Part shown: positions 25,976-36,738 of the stretch, one piece after another | Position numbering within the stretch: position 1 is the first letter of the stretch | Layout: each line of letters begins with the position of its first letter | Assembly (NCBI GenBank): GCA_035702985.1 | Contig: DASSZD010000067.1 | Location: 1-64,000 of the forward strand | DNA: 64,000 nt | Direction: 5' to 3' | Origin: JAKAXG01 sp035702985 | GTDB lineage: Bacteria > Actinomycetota > Acidimicrobiia > Acidimicrobiales > Palsa-688 | The notes under the pieces: model-generated | What the model saw: only the letters and a program-made list of their open reading frames with translations | Databases searched by the model: none | Told to the model about the DNA's origin: nothing | Position numbers and translations under genes: made by a program

Positions 25976-27546
25976 CGGTGCCGCCGGGTCGGGCCGAAGG
26001 TGTCGCGCACCGCGTCGCGGGTGGAGGGCCGGGTGAAGTCGGCGAACCGGGCGGCGAAGGACGCCCGGGCCTGACGCTGGCTGGCGCTCAACCCGTCGAG
26101 GACGAACCCGAGGGCGATGAGCGAGTCGGTGCCGCCGGGGGCCGACGCCAGCTCCGGCCCGAGTCCGCGCAGCTCCGCCACCTGGATCTCGTCGTCCTGG
26201 AAGTGGCCCAGTACCTCCTGGAGACCTTTCAGGCCGGCGACCAGGGGCTTCACCCGCTTGGCCGGCCACATGCCCCCGAACAGCTCCAGCAGGTAGCGCA
26301 ACTCCTTGCCCCGTTTGCGCAGATCGTGGAGCGCCGGCGGAGGCGAGGAGTCGTCTATGGCCGATCCCATCTTCACCATCGACCGGTACACCGACAGGAT
26401 CCGGCCCGCTGCCAATTCCCCCACCGGGTGCCCGGCGGCCGGGCCGCCCACCGACCCGTCGCCGCCGATCACCTGCCTCCAGTCCTCCCACGCCTGCCCG
26501 AACCGGCGGCTGCGCAGCTGGCGGCGCATGGCCGAATACGCCTCCGCCCGGTGGCGCCGGAGCAGTTGTTCCAGCGGGTCGAGGTCGGCGGCCATCCCGG
26601 CCGGTACCGGGGCGGTCATCGCCGGCCAGTCGTGCAGCAGGACATCCAGGTCCCGGGTGGGGCCGGTGACCTCCTGGATCCAGCGCAGATCGACCCGGGA
26701 CCGTTGAGCGGCCCCGGGCTCCAGCACGCCACGCATCTCCTTCAGCACGGACCGGGTGCGGCGGACGGCGACCCGCAGATCGTGCAGGAACTCCGGGTCC
26801 AGGTCGTCGATGGTTCCGGCCAGGTTGGCGTCGACCACCTCGGCCAGCCGCCGGCACACGGCCAGCATGGCCGGACCGGCCGGCATGGCCGGATCGAGCC
26901 GCACCCTGACCTCCGACGACACCCCCCGGGGGTCGAGCCCGGCGGCGGTCATGACCTCGTCGGCCAGGGAGCCGTCGGCCCTGGTCAGGCCGCCTCGGCC
27001 GGTGAGGAGGGCGGTCACCCGGGCGAAGTCCCGGTCATAGCCCAGCACCGGGACCACCCGCAGCCGGGGCGCCAGCCGGATCTCCGTGCCGCCGGCCGTC
27101 ACCCGGGTGTCCTCGTGGACCAGCCGCACCACCGTCTTGGCGTCGCGGTTGCAGACGCTGAGCGGCTGGGTCCGGGCCCGGACCCGGACCAGGGGCAGCA
27201 GGGCCCGTTCGTCGAGCACCGGTTCCAGGAGGCGGCGGGCCGGGCCGTCGGTCAGCTCCGACACGAGTATCCGGTCCCGCCGGCCGGGGCGGGCGGTGCC
27301 GCTGAACCGGCCCTCCGGTGGGCATTCGAGGGTCAGGGGCGCCGGGCTGCTGGCCCCGCCCCGGACGTCGCGCCACGCCGTCCATCCCCGCTCCCGGAGC
27401 CGGCCGTCGAAGCTGTCCAGGAGGATGCGCTCGCAGGAGCGGGGCGGGGCGGCGTGGACCGGCATGGACCGGCCCAGCAGCCGTGTCACGCCTTCCATGT
27501 CCGCGTCGGAGGACAGGGCCAGTTCGACCGGGACGGGCTGGGGCAC
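25972..27546 (-). CDS. CYTH-like/CHAD domain protein
   Basis: A 524-residue protein. The N-terminal 200 residues look like a divergent CYTH (triphosphate tunnel) domain with alternating charged strands such as RDRILVSELTDGPARRLLEP and VRVRARTQPLSV. The C-terminal part is a CHAD domain: repeated helices with conserved His and Arg (FLHDLRVAVRRTRSVLKEM, LHDLRKRGKELRYLLELFGGM). CHAD domains bind polyphosphate and locate to polyphosphate granules in several bacteria. Translation starts at a GTG preceded by AAGAAT six bases upstream. Confidence 0.9.
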   Translation of the reverse strand: MPQPVPVELALSSDADMEGVTRLLGRSMPVHAAPPRSCERILLDSFDGRLRERGWTAWRDVRGGASSPAPLTLECPPEGRFSGTARPGRRDRILVSELTDGPARRLLEPVLDERALLPLVRVRARTQPLSVCNRDAKTVVRLVHEDTRVTAGGTEIRLAPRLRVVPVLGYDRDFARVTALLTGRGGLTRADGSLADEVMTAAGLDPRGVSSEVRVRLDPAMPAGPAMLAVCRRLAEVVDANLAGTIDDLDPEFLHDLRVAVRRTRSVLKEMRGVLEPGAAQRSRVDLRWIQEVTGPTRDLDVLLHDWPAMTAPVPAGMAADLDPLEQLLRRHRAEAYSAMRRQLRSRRFGQAWEDWRQVIGGDGSVGGPAAGHPVGELAAGRILSVYRSMVKMGSAIDDSSPPPALHDLRKRGKELRYLLELFGGMWPAKRVKPLVAGLKGLQEVLGHFQDDEIQVAELRGLGPELASAPGGTDSLIALGFVLDGLSASQRQARASFAARFADFTRPSTRDAVRDTFGPTRRHR

Positions 27547-27594
27547 CGGCCGATTCTTTCAGAGCCGGCGTCGCAACCGGCGGCCGGGTGGCGC

Positions 27595-29154
<1,560 letters not shown>

Positions 29155-29173
29155 GCGGGATCTCCCTGGCTGG

Positions 29174-29749
29174 TCAGGACTGGGGTGGGGTCGGGGCGGC
29201 CGGCCGGTTGACGGCGCGGGCCGGGGTGTGGCGCACGTCGCCGTCGCCCAGGGCCCTGGTCCACGCCGCGAATTCGAGCAGGATCCCGTCCGGGTCGAAG
29301 AAGTAGATGGACCGGACAAAGGTCCCGCCGTGCGGCTCCCTGGACACTCCGAACTCGCTGTCGTCGTGGTTCATGATGTCCGCCGCCTCGATGCCCTTGG
29401 CCCTCAACTTGTCCAGGTACCGGTCCATCAGGTCGGCCGGGACGTTGAACGCCACGTGGTTCATGGAGCCGATGGCGGTGACCAGGTCCCCGTCGGCAGG
29501 CAGCCCACGCGGCGAGGCCACCCCCGGCGCCGGTTCCGGGGCGTCGGGAAACCAGAAGAACGCCAGGCAGTCGCCGTTGCCGACGTCGAAGAAGAAGTGC
29601 TGGCCCATGCCGAAGGGCAGCTCGATGGTCTTGACGAGCGGCATGCCGAGCAGGTTGGAGTAGAAGTCGACGGTCCGCTCCATGTCCCGGCAGACCAGGG
29701 CCAGGTGGTTGATGCCCTGCAGTTGGAACTCGGTGTTCTGCCTTGCCAT
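29174..29749 (-). CDS. VOC-family (glyoxalase/dioxygenase fold) protein
   Basis: A 191-residue protein with a vicinal-oxygen-chelate fold: the repeats begin GINHLALVCRDMERTVDFYSNLLGMPL and MNHVAFNVPADLMDRYLDKL, and the metal ligands are probably His14, His near residue 97 and Glu in DGILLEFAAW. This arrangement (H...H...E) fits an extradiol dioxygenase or an isomerase/lyase. It lies 19 bases before the acyl-CoA ligase on the same strand, suggesting a shared catabolic pathway. A GGGGGG ribosome site precedes the ATG. Confidence 0.88.
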   Translation of the reverse strand: MARQNTEFQLQGINHLALVCRDMERTVDFYSNLLGMPLVKTIELPFGMGQHFFFDVGNGDCLAFFWFPDAPEPAPGVASPRGLPADGDLVTAIGSMNHVAFNVPADLMDRYLDKLRAKGIEAADIMNHDDSEFGVSREPHGGTFVRSIYFFDPDGILLEFAAWTRALGDGDVRHTPARAVNRPAAPTPPQS

Positions 29750-29782
29750 CCGTTCCCCCCGTGTGCGGCCTGCCGTTCCAGG

Positions 29783-31066
29783 TTACGACCGGGGCCGGAT
29801 GACGTCGACACCGGCGTAGGGCACCAGCGCTTCGGGCAGGCGGACCGAACCGTCGGCCTGCAGCCCGTGCTCCACCAGCGCCGCCCACACCCGGGGGGTG
29901 GCCAGCCCGGATCCGTTGAGGGCGTGCACGAACTCCACCCCGCCGGCGTCCCGGCGGAACCGGATCTGGCCCCGGCGGGACTGGAAATCGGTGACCAGGC
30001 TGATGGACGACACCTCCAGCCAGCGGTCCACGCCGGGCGAGTACACCTCCAGGTCGTAGACCCGGGCGGCGGCGAAGGTGAGGTCCCCGGTGCACAGCTC
30101 CACCACCCGGTACGGCAGCCCGAGCATCTCCAGAGGTCGGGCCGCGTCGGCGACCAGCGCCTGGAACTCCTTCTCCCCGTCCTCGGGGCGGCACAGCTTG
30201 ACCAGCTCCACCTTGTGGAACTCGTGCAGGCGCTGCAGGCCCCTGGTCTCCTTGCCCGCCGCCCCCGCCTCCCGGCGCCAGCACACCGTGTAGGCCATGT
30301 ACCGCCGGGTCAGGTCGGCCTCGGCCAGGATCTCGCCCTGGTGCATGCCCATGAGGGCGACCTCGCCGGTCGGGATCAGCCACAGCTCGTCGTCGCGCAG
30401 GCGGTAGGCCTGGGTGTCGAACTTGGTCAGGTGCCCGGTCCGGGAGATGACCTCGGTGCGCACCATGTGGGGTGGGATGATCTCCTCGTAGCTGTCGCGG
30501 TGGATGTCCAGCGCCATGGAGGCGAGCCCCCGCAGCAGGCGGGCCCCGTCCCCTTTGACCACCGCGAACATGGCCCCGCTGAGCTTGGCCGCCCGCTCCG
30601 GATCCAGGATGCCCAGCCTCTCGCCTATGTCCCAGTGGGGCTGCCACTCCCGGCCGGTGTAGTCCGCCGGGTCGTATCCGACGGTCCGCACCACGACGTT
30701 GTCCTCCTCACCGGCGCCGTCGGGCACGTCGTCAGCGGGCAGGTTCGGCAGGCGCAGCACCACGTCCTCGAGGTCGTCCTCGACCTGCCTGAGGCCCGCT
30801 TCCAGCTCCTCCAGCCGGCTCTTGAGGCTGCCCATCCGGGCCCGCAGGTCGTTGGCCTCGTCGCGCTGCCCCTCCCGCATCAGGGCCCCGATGCGGGCCG
30901 CCCCGGAGTTCATCTCCTGGCGGGCGGCGTCGACCATCTGCACCTGCTGACGCCGCTCGGCCGCCAGGCGGCGGGCCTCCTCGGGTAGCGCCGGGTCGAC
31001 GCCCTTGCGGGCCAGGCGGCGGGCGGTCGCCTCGAAGTCGTCGAGCAGGAGCCTGGTATCGATCAT
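29783..31066 (-). CDS. serS: Seryl-tRNA synthetase
   Basis: Charges tRNA-Ser. The 427-residue protein has the N-terminal coiled-coil arm (about residues 30-105) that grips the long variable arm of tRNA-Ser. Class II motif 2 appears in TVCWRREAGAAGKETRGLQRLHEF and motif 3 in LNGSGLATPRVWAALVEH. A TAGGCT box lies 9 bases before the ATG and no Shine-Dalgarno sequence is present. Confidence 0.97.
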   Translation of the reverse strand: MIDTRLLLDDFEATARRLARKGVDPALPEEARRLAAERRQQVQMVDAARQEMNSGAARIGALMREGQRDEANDLRARMGSLKSRLEELEAGLRQVEDDLEDVVLRLPNLPADDVPDGAGEEDNVVVRTVGYDPADYTGREWQPHWDIGERLGILDPERAAKLSGAMFAVVKGDGARLLRGLASMALDIHRDSYEEIIPPHMVRTEVISRTGHLTKFDTQAYRLRDDELWLIPTGEVALMGMHQGEILAEADLTRRYMAYTVCWRREAGAAGKETRGLQRLHEFHKVELVKLCRPEDGEKEFQALVADAARPLEMLGLPYRVVELCTGDLTFAAARVYDLEVYSPGVDRWLEVSSISLVTDFQSRRGQIRFRRDAGGVEFVHALNGSGLATPRVWAALVEHGLQADGSVRLPEALVPYAGVDVIRPRS

Positions 31067-31075
31067 GCCGGACGG

Positions 31076-31081
31076 AGCCTA
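31076..31081 (-). promoter_or_regulatory. Candidate -10 box of serS
   Basis: TAGGCT on the minus strand, 9 bases before the serS ATG, in the 98-base divergent gap to the glycosyltransferase gene. Confidence 0.4.
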
Positions 31082-31151
31082 CACAGGCGTCGCGCCTGTC
31101 CCCTGCGGTGCCAGCCCGGTTCCCAGGGCCCGCGCCGGAGGCGGGAGCCAA

Positions 31152-31157
31152 TACTCT
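31152..31157 (+). promoter_or_regulatory. Candidate -10 box for leaderless glycosyltransferase mRNA
   Basis: TACTCT followed by 7 bases (GCTGGCC) and the GTG at 31165. It supports that GTG over the earlier in-frame GTG at 31108. Confidence 0.5.
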
Positions 31158-31164
31158 GCTGGCC

Positions 31165-31977
31165 GTGCCACAACCGGATCGGGACACCCGGGGAGCCACC
31201 CGGGCCCGGGCTGACTCCCATCTCGTCGTCGAAGCGGCGGCCCGGGCGTTCCGGGACCGTCACGGGACCGGCCCCGGCGCGCCCGTCGCCGTGCTGATCG
31301 CCGCCTTGGATGAGGTGGAGGCCATCGCCGGGGTTGTCACCTCGGTCCCGGCGACGGTCGCCGGGCTGGCCACCGAGTGCCTGGTGATCGACGACGGATC
31401 CTCCGACGGGACGGCGGCGGCGGCCCGCGCCGCCGGGGCGCTGGTGGCCCGGTTGGAGGTCAACCTGGGCCAGGGGCAGGCTCTGCGACTCGGCTACGCC
31501 CTGGCCGCCGAGCGGGGGGCGTCGGTGATCGCCACCTTGGACGCCGACGGGCAATTCGACCCGACCGAGCTGGACCGGCTGGTCTCGCCCATCGTGGCCG
31601 GCCGGGCCGACTTCGTCAACGGCTCCCGGCGGCTGGGTCGCAGCGAGACCACCGACCGGGTGCGGGGGACCGGACTGGTCGTGTTCGGGGCCCTGGTGTC
31701 GGTCCTGACCGGGACCCGCATCACCGACCCGGCCAACGGGTTCCGGGCATTCCGCCCGCAGGTGGTCGGCACCGTCACCCTGCGCCAGGTGCAGTACCAG
31801 ACGGCCGAATTGCTGATGGGGGCGCTGAGCCGGGGTTTCCGGGTCGTCGAGGCTCCCGTCACCGTGTTGTCGCGGGCCGCCGGCACCACCAAAAAGGGCG
31901 GCAACCTGGCCTACGGGTACCGTTTCGGCCGGGTGATCGTCTCCACCTGGTGGCATTCCCGGCGCCGCCGGAGCTGA
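31165..31977 (+). CDS. Family 2 glycosyltransferase, polyprenyl-phosphate type
   Basis: A 270-residue GT-A enzyme starting VPQPDRDTRG. The N-terminal strand is VAVLIAALDEVEAIAGVV, then the nucleotide-binding VIDDGSSDGT and the metal-binding ATLDADGQFDPTEL, as in dolichol/polyprenyl-phosphate mannose synthases; the segment ITDPANGFRAFRP is also typical. There are no C-terminal transmembrane helices. It probably makes a polyprenyl-phosphate sugar used by the membrane glycosyltransferase next to it, whose stop codon abuts its own from the opposite strand. Confidence 0.88.
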   Translation: MPQPDRDTRGATRARADSHLVVEAAARAFRDRHGTGPGAPVAVLIAALDEVEAIAGVVTSVPATVAGLATECLVIDDGSSDGTAAAARAAGALVARLEVNLGQGQALRLGYALAAERGASVIATLDADGQFDPTELDRLVSPIVAGRADFVNGSRRLGRSETTDRVRGTGLVVFGALVSVLTGTRITDPANGFRAFRPQVVGTVTLRQVQYQTAELLMGALSRGFRVVEAPVTVLSRAAGTTKKGGNLAYGYRFGRVIVSTWWHSRRRRS

Positions 31978-33993
31978 CTACGCCGGCCCGAGTACGGCCA
32001 GGTCCCGGACCGTGGCCGGGGTGGTGACCGTGATGGGTGTGGCCGCCCGGGCCACCACCCTCACCGCCACCGCCACCTCCGGGTGGGCGAGAGTGGCCAC
32101 CAGATAGGGGACCTGCCGGCCGCCCACGGCCGCCGATGAGGCCGCCACCGTGTGCCAGGTGCCGTCAGGCCGCTCGATCTGCAGCGTCACCTGCGACACC
32201 GAGCCGGCGCTCGGGGCCGTCCCGATGTACGCCTCCCCCACCGACACCTGGGTGACCGGCGCCGGACCGAACGTGACCACCCCGGTGACCCCGCCCGGGG
32301 TGACCACGACGGTGGGCGCCTGCCGCGATGACGGGTCCCTCAGCCCGGGGTGGCCGGTGCCGGGGCCGATCAGCTCGTAGACCGCGGCGTGGTCCCGGCG
32401 GCTGTGCAGCAGCGGCACCGCCCACAGGGCCGTGCGGGCCTGACCGGCCAGGCACGGGCTGTCCAGCACCCCCGGTTTGTTGACGTCGCCGAGAAGCAGG
32501 AACGCTGCGTCGTCCTGGCGCAGGGCGTCCAGGATGCCCGGCAGGTAGCACAGGCCCACGGTGTCCACGAACGCCGTCCAGTTGGTCCTATGCCCGGTGA
32601 AGAGCGCCGTCGATGACCGGTAGTCGGTCTCCACCACCGCCCCGGGCGGCCCCAGCCGGCGCAGGACGGCCACGTAGCGGGAGCCGCCGAAACGGGAGCC
32701 GCTCTGGTTCCAGCCGTACAGGTAGTCCCGCGGCATCTGGGCGACGAGCGGCGCGGCCACCACCGCCGCCGACACCACCACCGCGGTGGCCGTGACCCCC
32801 CTCCGGGCGGCCGGACGGGCCCGGCGGCCCAGCCACCGGCGGACGGCCACCCAGATGCGGGCCGCTCCCAGGGCGTACCAGGCGGTGAGCAGCGGCAGCA
32901 CCAGGATGGCGCGCCGCTCGTTGACGAACGGCCACAGGGCGCTCTCCCCCAGGTAGACCACGACCATCGCCACCGCGGCGTCCCGGTAGCGCTTCACCCA
33001 GACGACCGCCCCGACCGCCGCCAGGACGGTCACGTGCCACGACAGGGCCTTCCACAGGTCCGGCCAGTGGTGGTTGATCGGCAGCGGGGCCAGGTAGGGG
33101 ACCAGGGTGGCGGGGATGGCCGTGGACAACAGGTGACCGAGCGACACGGGCACCACGTGCTGCAGGCGGGCCAGCAGGCCACCCTGGTAGAACGTCCCGA
33201 GCTCGAGGGAGTAGCGCGATCCGGCCAGCGGCACACCGGCCAGCAGGCGGCCCACCACCACCGGGAGCAGCAAGGCGCCCACCCCGCCGGCCAGGACGGC
33301 CGCCCGTCGCACCCGTCCTTTGTAGGGACCGATCAGCAGCCACAGGAACAGGCCGGCGACCAGACCGAGGCCGGCTTCTTTCAGCCAGATCAGACCGGCG
33401 GACAGGCCGATGACGGCGACGGCCCACCGGGAGATCACCCGCGGCGAGGCCAGCCACCGGTCCAGGGCCAGCAGGAGCAGCAGGAGGGCGTCGAGGAACG
33501 GGGCCTCGGCCATCACCATGCTGCCGTAGGTGGCCAGCGGAGGTCCGAGGGCCAGCAGCACCAGCACCGCCGTGCGCAACCCGAAGCCCAGTCGGCGCCG
33601 GCCCAGCAGCACCCATGTGAGCGGGAAGATCCCGGCGTAGGCGGCCACCGACAGCAGCCGCAGCGGGACGAACGAGTGGGGCCACAGCCACACCAGCGGG
33701 ACCAGCAGGGCGCTGTATCCGGGGGCGTACAACCCCAGGAACCTCTCCCCGCTCGCCAGGTGGCCGGTCAGGCCCTGCCCCGCCAGCAGGGCCTTGGCGG
33801 TGAGGATGTAGCTGGCGTCGTCGTCGAAGGAGCCGACGTGGTAGTGGCGGGACACCAGGGCCACGTGCAGCAGGCCGAGGAGCAGCGGCAGGCCCACCCC
33901 GACGGCCGGCCGCTTCCATCGGGGCGGCCGGTTCTCACCGCCGGCCGGCGGGGTGGGGCTCGGCGCTAGCTCACTTGGCGCCGGCGAGGTCAC
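31978..33993 (-). CDS. Membrane glycosyltransferase, GT39/ArnT-like
   Basis: A 671-residue integral membrane protein with about ten to twelve hydrophobic helices in its first 430 residues. The first loop has SFDDDASYILTAKALLAGQG, matching the conserved acidic DD motif of C-type glycosyltransferases that use polyprenyl-phosphate sugars, and YAPGYSALLVP follows. The C-terminal 230 residues are outside the membrane and end in a beta-rich domain (PVTQVSVGEAYIGTAPS). The start overlaps the sulfoquinovose synthase gene by 23 bases, so the two form an operon. The target (lipid, glycan or protein) is unknown. Confidence 0.8.
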   Translation of the reverse strand: MTSPAPSELAPSPTPPAGGENRPPRWKRPAVGVGLPLLLGLLHVALVSRHYHVGSFDDDASYILTAKALLAGQGLTGHLASGERFLGLYAPGYSALLVPLVWLWPHSFVPLRLLSVAAYAGIFPLTWVLLGRRRLGFGLRTAVLVLLALGPPLATYGSMVMAEAPFLDALLLLLLALDRWLASPRVISRWAVAVIGLSAGLIWLKEAGLGLVAGLFLWLLIGPYKGRVRRAAVLAGGVGALLLPVVVGRLLAGVPLAGSRYSLELGTFYQGGLLARLQHVVPVSLGHLLSTAIPATLVPYLAPLPINHHWPDLWKALSWHVTVLAAVGAVVWVKRYRDAAVAMVVVYLGESALWPFVNERRAILVLPLLTAWYALGAARIWVAVRRWLGRRARPAARRGVTATAVVVSAAVVAAPLVAQMPRDYLYGWNQSGSRFGGSRYVAVLRRLGPPGAVVETDYRSSTALFTGHRTNWTAFVDTVGLCYLPGILDALRQDDAAFLLLGDVNKPGVLDSPCLAGQARTALWAVPLLHSRRDHAAVYELIGPGTGHPGLRDPSSRQAPTVVVTPGGVTGVVTFGPAPVTQVSVGEAYIGTAPSAGSVSQVTLQIERPDGTWHTVAASSAAVGGRQVPYLVATLAHPEVAVAVRVVARAATPITVTTPATVRDLAVLGPA

Positions 33994-35140
33994 TGTTCGT
34001 GGCGCGCCATTTCACGGTAGGCCGGATCGCCTGCATCGAGACCCGGTCCTTGTGCCGTTCGGCGATGCGGAAGAGGGACCCGATGAGGGTGTCGTTGAGC
34101 AGGTGGGGCACCAGGCCCAGGTCGAGCAGGCCGGTGTGGGCGGCGCGGTAGTAGTGACCTTCGAGCTCCACCCTGGGGTTCTCGATCTGTTCCACCACGC
34201 ACTCCCCGGGCCACGCCTCGGCCACCGTGGCGGCGATCTCGCGGACCGACATCTGCTCGGTGAACTGGTTGAAGACCCGGAACTCGCCCGGCTCGGCCGG
34301 GTTCTCGGCCGCCAGGCGGATGCACTGGACGGTGTCCACGATGTTGATGATGCCCCGGGTCTGGCCGCCGGAGCCGTAGACGGTGAGAGGGTGGCCGATC
34401 ACGGCCTGGATGACGAAGCGGTTGAGGACGGTACCGAAGATCCCGTCGTAGTCGAACCGGGTGGCCAGGCCCGGGTGGGCGGCGGTCTCGGCCGTCTCCT
34501 GGCCGTAGACGACCCCCTGGTTGAGGTCGGTGGCGCGCAGGCCCCAGATGCGGCAGGCGAACTCGATGTTGTGGCTGTCGTGCACCTTGGACAGGTGGTA
34601 GAAGGACCCCGGCCGTTTCGGGTAGAGCACCCGGTCGGTCCGGCCCCGGTGGTCGACGTTGAGCCAGCCCTCCTCGATGTCGATGTTGGGGGTGCCGTAC
34701 TCGCCCATCGTGCCCAGCTTGACCAGGTGGATGTCCCGGTTGTGGGCGGCCATGGCGTAGAGGACGTTGAGGGTGCCGACCACGTTGTTCATCTGGCTGA
34801 ACACGGCGTGGTCGCGGTCGAGCATCGAGTAGGGCGCCGAGCTCTGCTCCGCGTAGTGCACGATGGTGTCGGGATCGAAGTCCCGCACCATCTGCTCCAC
34901 GAAGTCGCCGTCGCAGAGGTCGCCGACGTACTGCGGGAGCCGCTTGCCGGTGAGCTCGGCCCAGGTGTCGATCCGCTCATCCAGGCTCCGGATGGGGACC
35001 AGGCTCTCCACCCCCAGCTCCTCGTCCCACGCCCGTCGGACGAAGCTGTCGGCGACCGCGACCTCATGGCCTGCGGCAGAAAGGTGGATAGCGGTGGGCC
35101 AGCCGAGGTAGCCGTCTCCGCCAAGGATGAGAATTCGCAA
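33971..35140 (-). CDS. sqdB: UDP-sulfoquinovose synthase
   Basis: Converts UDP-glucose and sulfite to UDP-sulfoquinovose, the head-group donor for sulfolipid or sulfonated glycans. From a TTG at 35140, with a GGAGG site 5 bases upstream, it has 389 residues starting LRILILGGDGYLGWPT. The catalytic set matches plant SQD1: T144 in KLGTMGEYGTPNIDI, Tyr181 and Lys185 in FYHLSKVHDSHN, plus NQGVVYG, YGSGGQTRG and FNQFTEQMSV, all family-specific. The longer frame to 35284 lacks coding signal. It overlaps the membrane glycosyltransferase; no SqdX/SqdD-like transferase is nearby. Confidence 0.93.
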   Translation of the reverse strand: MRILILGGDGYLGWPTAIHLSAAGHEVAVADSFVRRAWDEELGVESLVPIRSLDERIDTWAELTGKRLPQYVGDLCDGDFVEQMVRDFDPDTIVHYAEQSSAPYSMLDRDHAVFSQMNNVVGTLNVLYAMAAHNRDIHLVKLGTMGEYGTPNIDIEEGWLNVDHRGRTDRVLYPKRPGSFYHLSKVHDSHNIEFACRIWGLRATDLNQGVVYGQETAETAAHPGLATRFDYDGIFGTVLNRFVIQAVIGHPLTVYGSGGQTRGIINIVDTVQCIRLAAENPAEPGEFRVFNQFTEQMSVREIAATVAEAWPGECVVEQIENPRVELEGHYYRAAHTGLLDLGLVPHLLNDTLIGSLFRIAERHKDRVSMQAIRPTVKWRATNSDLAGAK

Positions 35141-35384
35141 CGAGGCCTCCGTTCGAGGACTGCCGGCGGACGTCGGTGTCCCCTGCCAGCCCACAATGAT
35201 GCTGGGATCTGAGAATATTCTGTGAAGCGGGCCTCTTGGAGGGCGGGCCCCCGGCCTTCCCGCCCCCCGGGTAGCTGCGGGCATCCTTCAGGGACTTTTA
35301 AGCTCCCGTTCAACTTCGTCGTGTTCATTCTGCGCATGCTCCTAAGCGCAGGACCGGCCAAGGGTCCGTCAACCGGGGCCGGCA
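35141..35384. other. Divergent promoter region between sqdB and the MacAB-like operon
   Basis: No gene. It contains an AT-rich patch with the palindrome GAATATTC (35213-35220), overlapping a possible minus-strand -10 TATTCT for sqdB, and an imperfect palindrome GGGACTTTTAAGCTCCC (35291-35307) on the side of the exporter operon. Confidence 0.4.
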
Positions 35385-36737
35385 GTGGCGCGTTCTAGCG
35401 TCGCTCCCCCACCACCCGGCATCGAGGACCCGCTCGACAGCGGGCCGGGCCGGGGCCGGGCGCGGGCCGGCCGCAGGCGGGCCGTCATGGCCGCGGTGGC
35501 AGTCGTGGTGCTGGCCGGGGCCGGTACGGGCATCTGGTTCGCGGCCCGGGGCGGAGGGTCGAGCGCGGCCCTGCCGCTGTCGGTGACCACGCAGAACGTG
35601 ACAGCGACCACCGGGACCATGAAGCAGACCATCTCGGCCTCCGGGACCCTCCAACCGGCCCAGGACTCCGCTCTCACGTTCACGGTGGGCGGCACCGTGA
35701 GCGCCGTCAACGTCAGCACCGGCCAGCAGGTGACCGCCGGGCAGACTCTGGCCACGATCGACCCGACGGTGCTGTCGGACCAGGTGGCGGCCGCCCAGGC
35801 CACCCTGACCGCCGATCAGGACCGGCTGGCCGCCGACCAGGCCGCCGGGGCGTCGACCAGCCAGATCGACGCCGACCAGGCCACCGTGGCGTCAGCCCAG
35901 TCCCAGGTGTCGAGCGCCCAGGCCAACCTGGCCGACGCCTCCCTCAAAGCGCCCTTCAGCGGGACCGTGGCGTCGGTGGGCCTGGCCGTGGGTGACATCG
36001 TCTCGGGCGGCGGGACCTCCGGGTCCGGCTCGTCGGCGACCGGATCGTCACGCAACTCCTCCTCCGGGCTGGCCGCCCTGGGGGCGCTGCTCGGGGGGTC
36101 CAACTCGGCCTCCAACTCGTCGTCGGCTTCGACGACGGGCGGGATCACCGTCATCTCCACCAACGCCTTCACGGTGACCACCAGCGTCGACGACACCGAG
36201 GTCGGGCAGGTCAAGGTGGGTGACCAGGCGGTGATCGTCCCGACCGGCTCCACCACGCCGGTCTACGGCACGGTCTCCTCCGTGGGGCTGATCGCGTCGT
36301 CCGGTTCGGGGGTGGCCTCCTTCCCGGTCACCATCGCCGTCACCGGCAGCCCGGGCGGCCTCTACGCCGGTGCCAGCGCCTCGGTGTCGATAATCGTCCA
36401 GCAGCTCAACGGCGTGGTCGAGGTGCCGACCGCGGCCATCTCGTACCCCAACGGGCAGGCCACCGTGACCAAGGTGGTCGGCGGGTCCACGGTGGCCCAG
36501 CCCGTCAGCACCGGCATCAGCGCCAACGGTTTCACCCAGATCACCAGCGGCCTGAAGGCGGGCGACGTGGTGACGGAGCGGGTGGTCCGGTTCAACGGCG
36601 TCAGCGGAGCCGGCCGGACCCTGTTCGGGAACGGCGCCGCGGGCCGCCGGACGGGGGGCGGGCTCGGCGGTGCCGGCGGGGGCTTCCGGGGCGGCTTCGG
36701 TGGCGGGGCCGGCTTCGGCGGCGGGACCGGGGGCTGA
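35385..36737 (+). CDS. MacA-like membrane-fusion/adaptor protein (HlyD family)
   Basis: A 450-residue protein anchored by one helix (about residues 33-52) with the rest outside. The biotinyl-lipoyl-like halves are VGGTVSAVNVSTGQQVTAGQTLATID and LKAPFSGTVASVGLAVGDIVSGGG, with a short Asp/Gln/Ala-rich helical hairpin between them (about 130-190). It ends in a Gly/Phe/Arg-rich tail. It is first in an operon with a MacB-type ATPase and permease and should stimulate the pump from outside. The GTG start follows a 244-base divergent region. Confidence 0.88.
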   Translation: MARSSVAPPPPGIEDPLDSGPGRGRARAGRRRAVMAAVAVVVLAGAGTGIWFAARGGGSSAALPLSVTTQNVTATTGTMKQTISASGTLQPAQDSALTFTVGGTVSAVNVSTGQQVTAGQTLATIDPTVLSDQVAAAQATLTADQDRLAADQAAGASTSQIDADQATVASAQSQVSSAQANLADASLKAPFSGTVASVGLAVGDIVSGGGTSGSGSSATGSSRNSSSGLAALGALLGGSNSASNSSSASTTGGITVISTNAFTVTTSVDDTEVGQVKVGDQAVIVPTGSTTPVYGTVSSVGLIASSGSGVASFPVTIAVTGSPGGLYAGASASVSIIVQQLNGVVEVPTAAISYPNGQATVTKVVGGSTVAQPVSTGISANGFTQITSGLKAGDVVTERVVRFNGVSGAGRTLFGNGAAGRRTGGGLGGAGGGFRGGFGGGAGFGGGTGG

Positions 36738-36738
36738 A

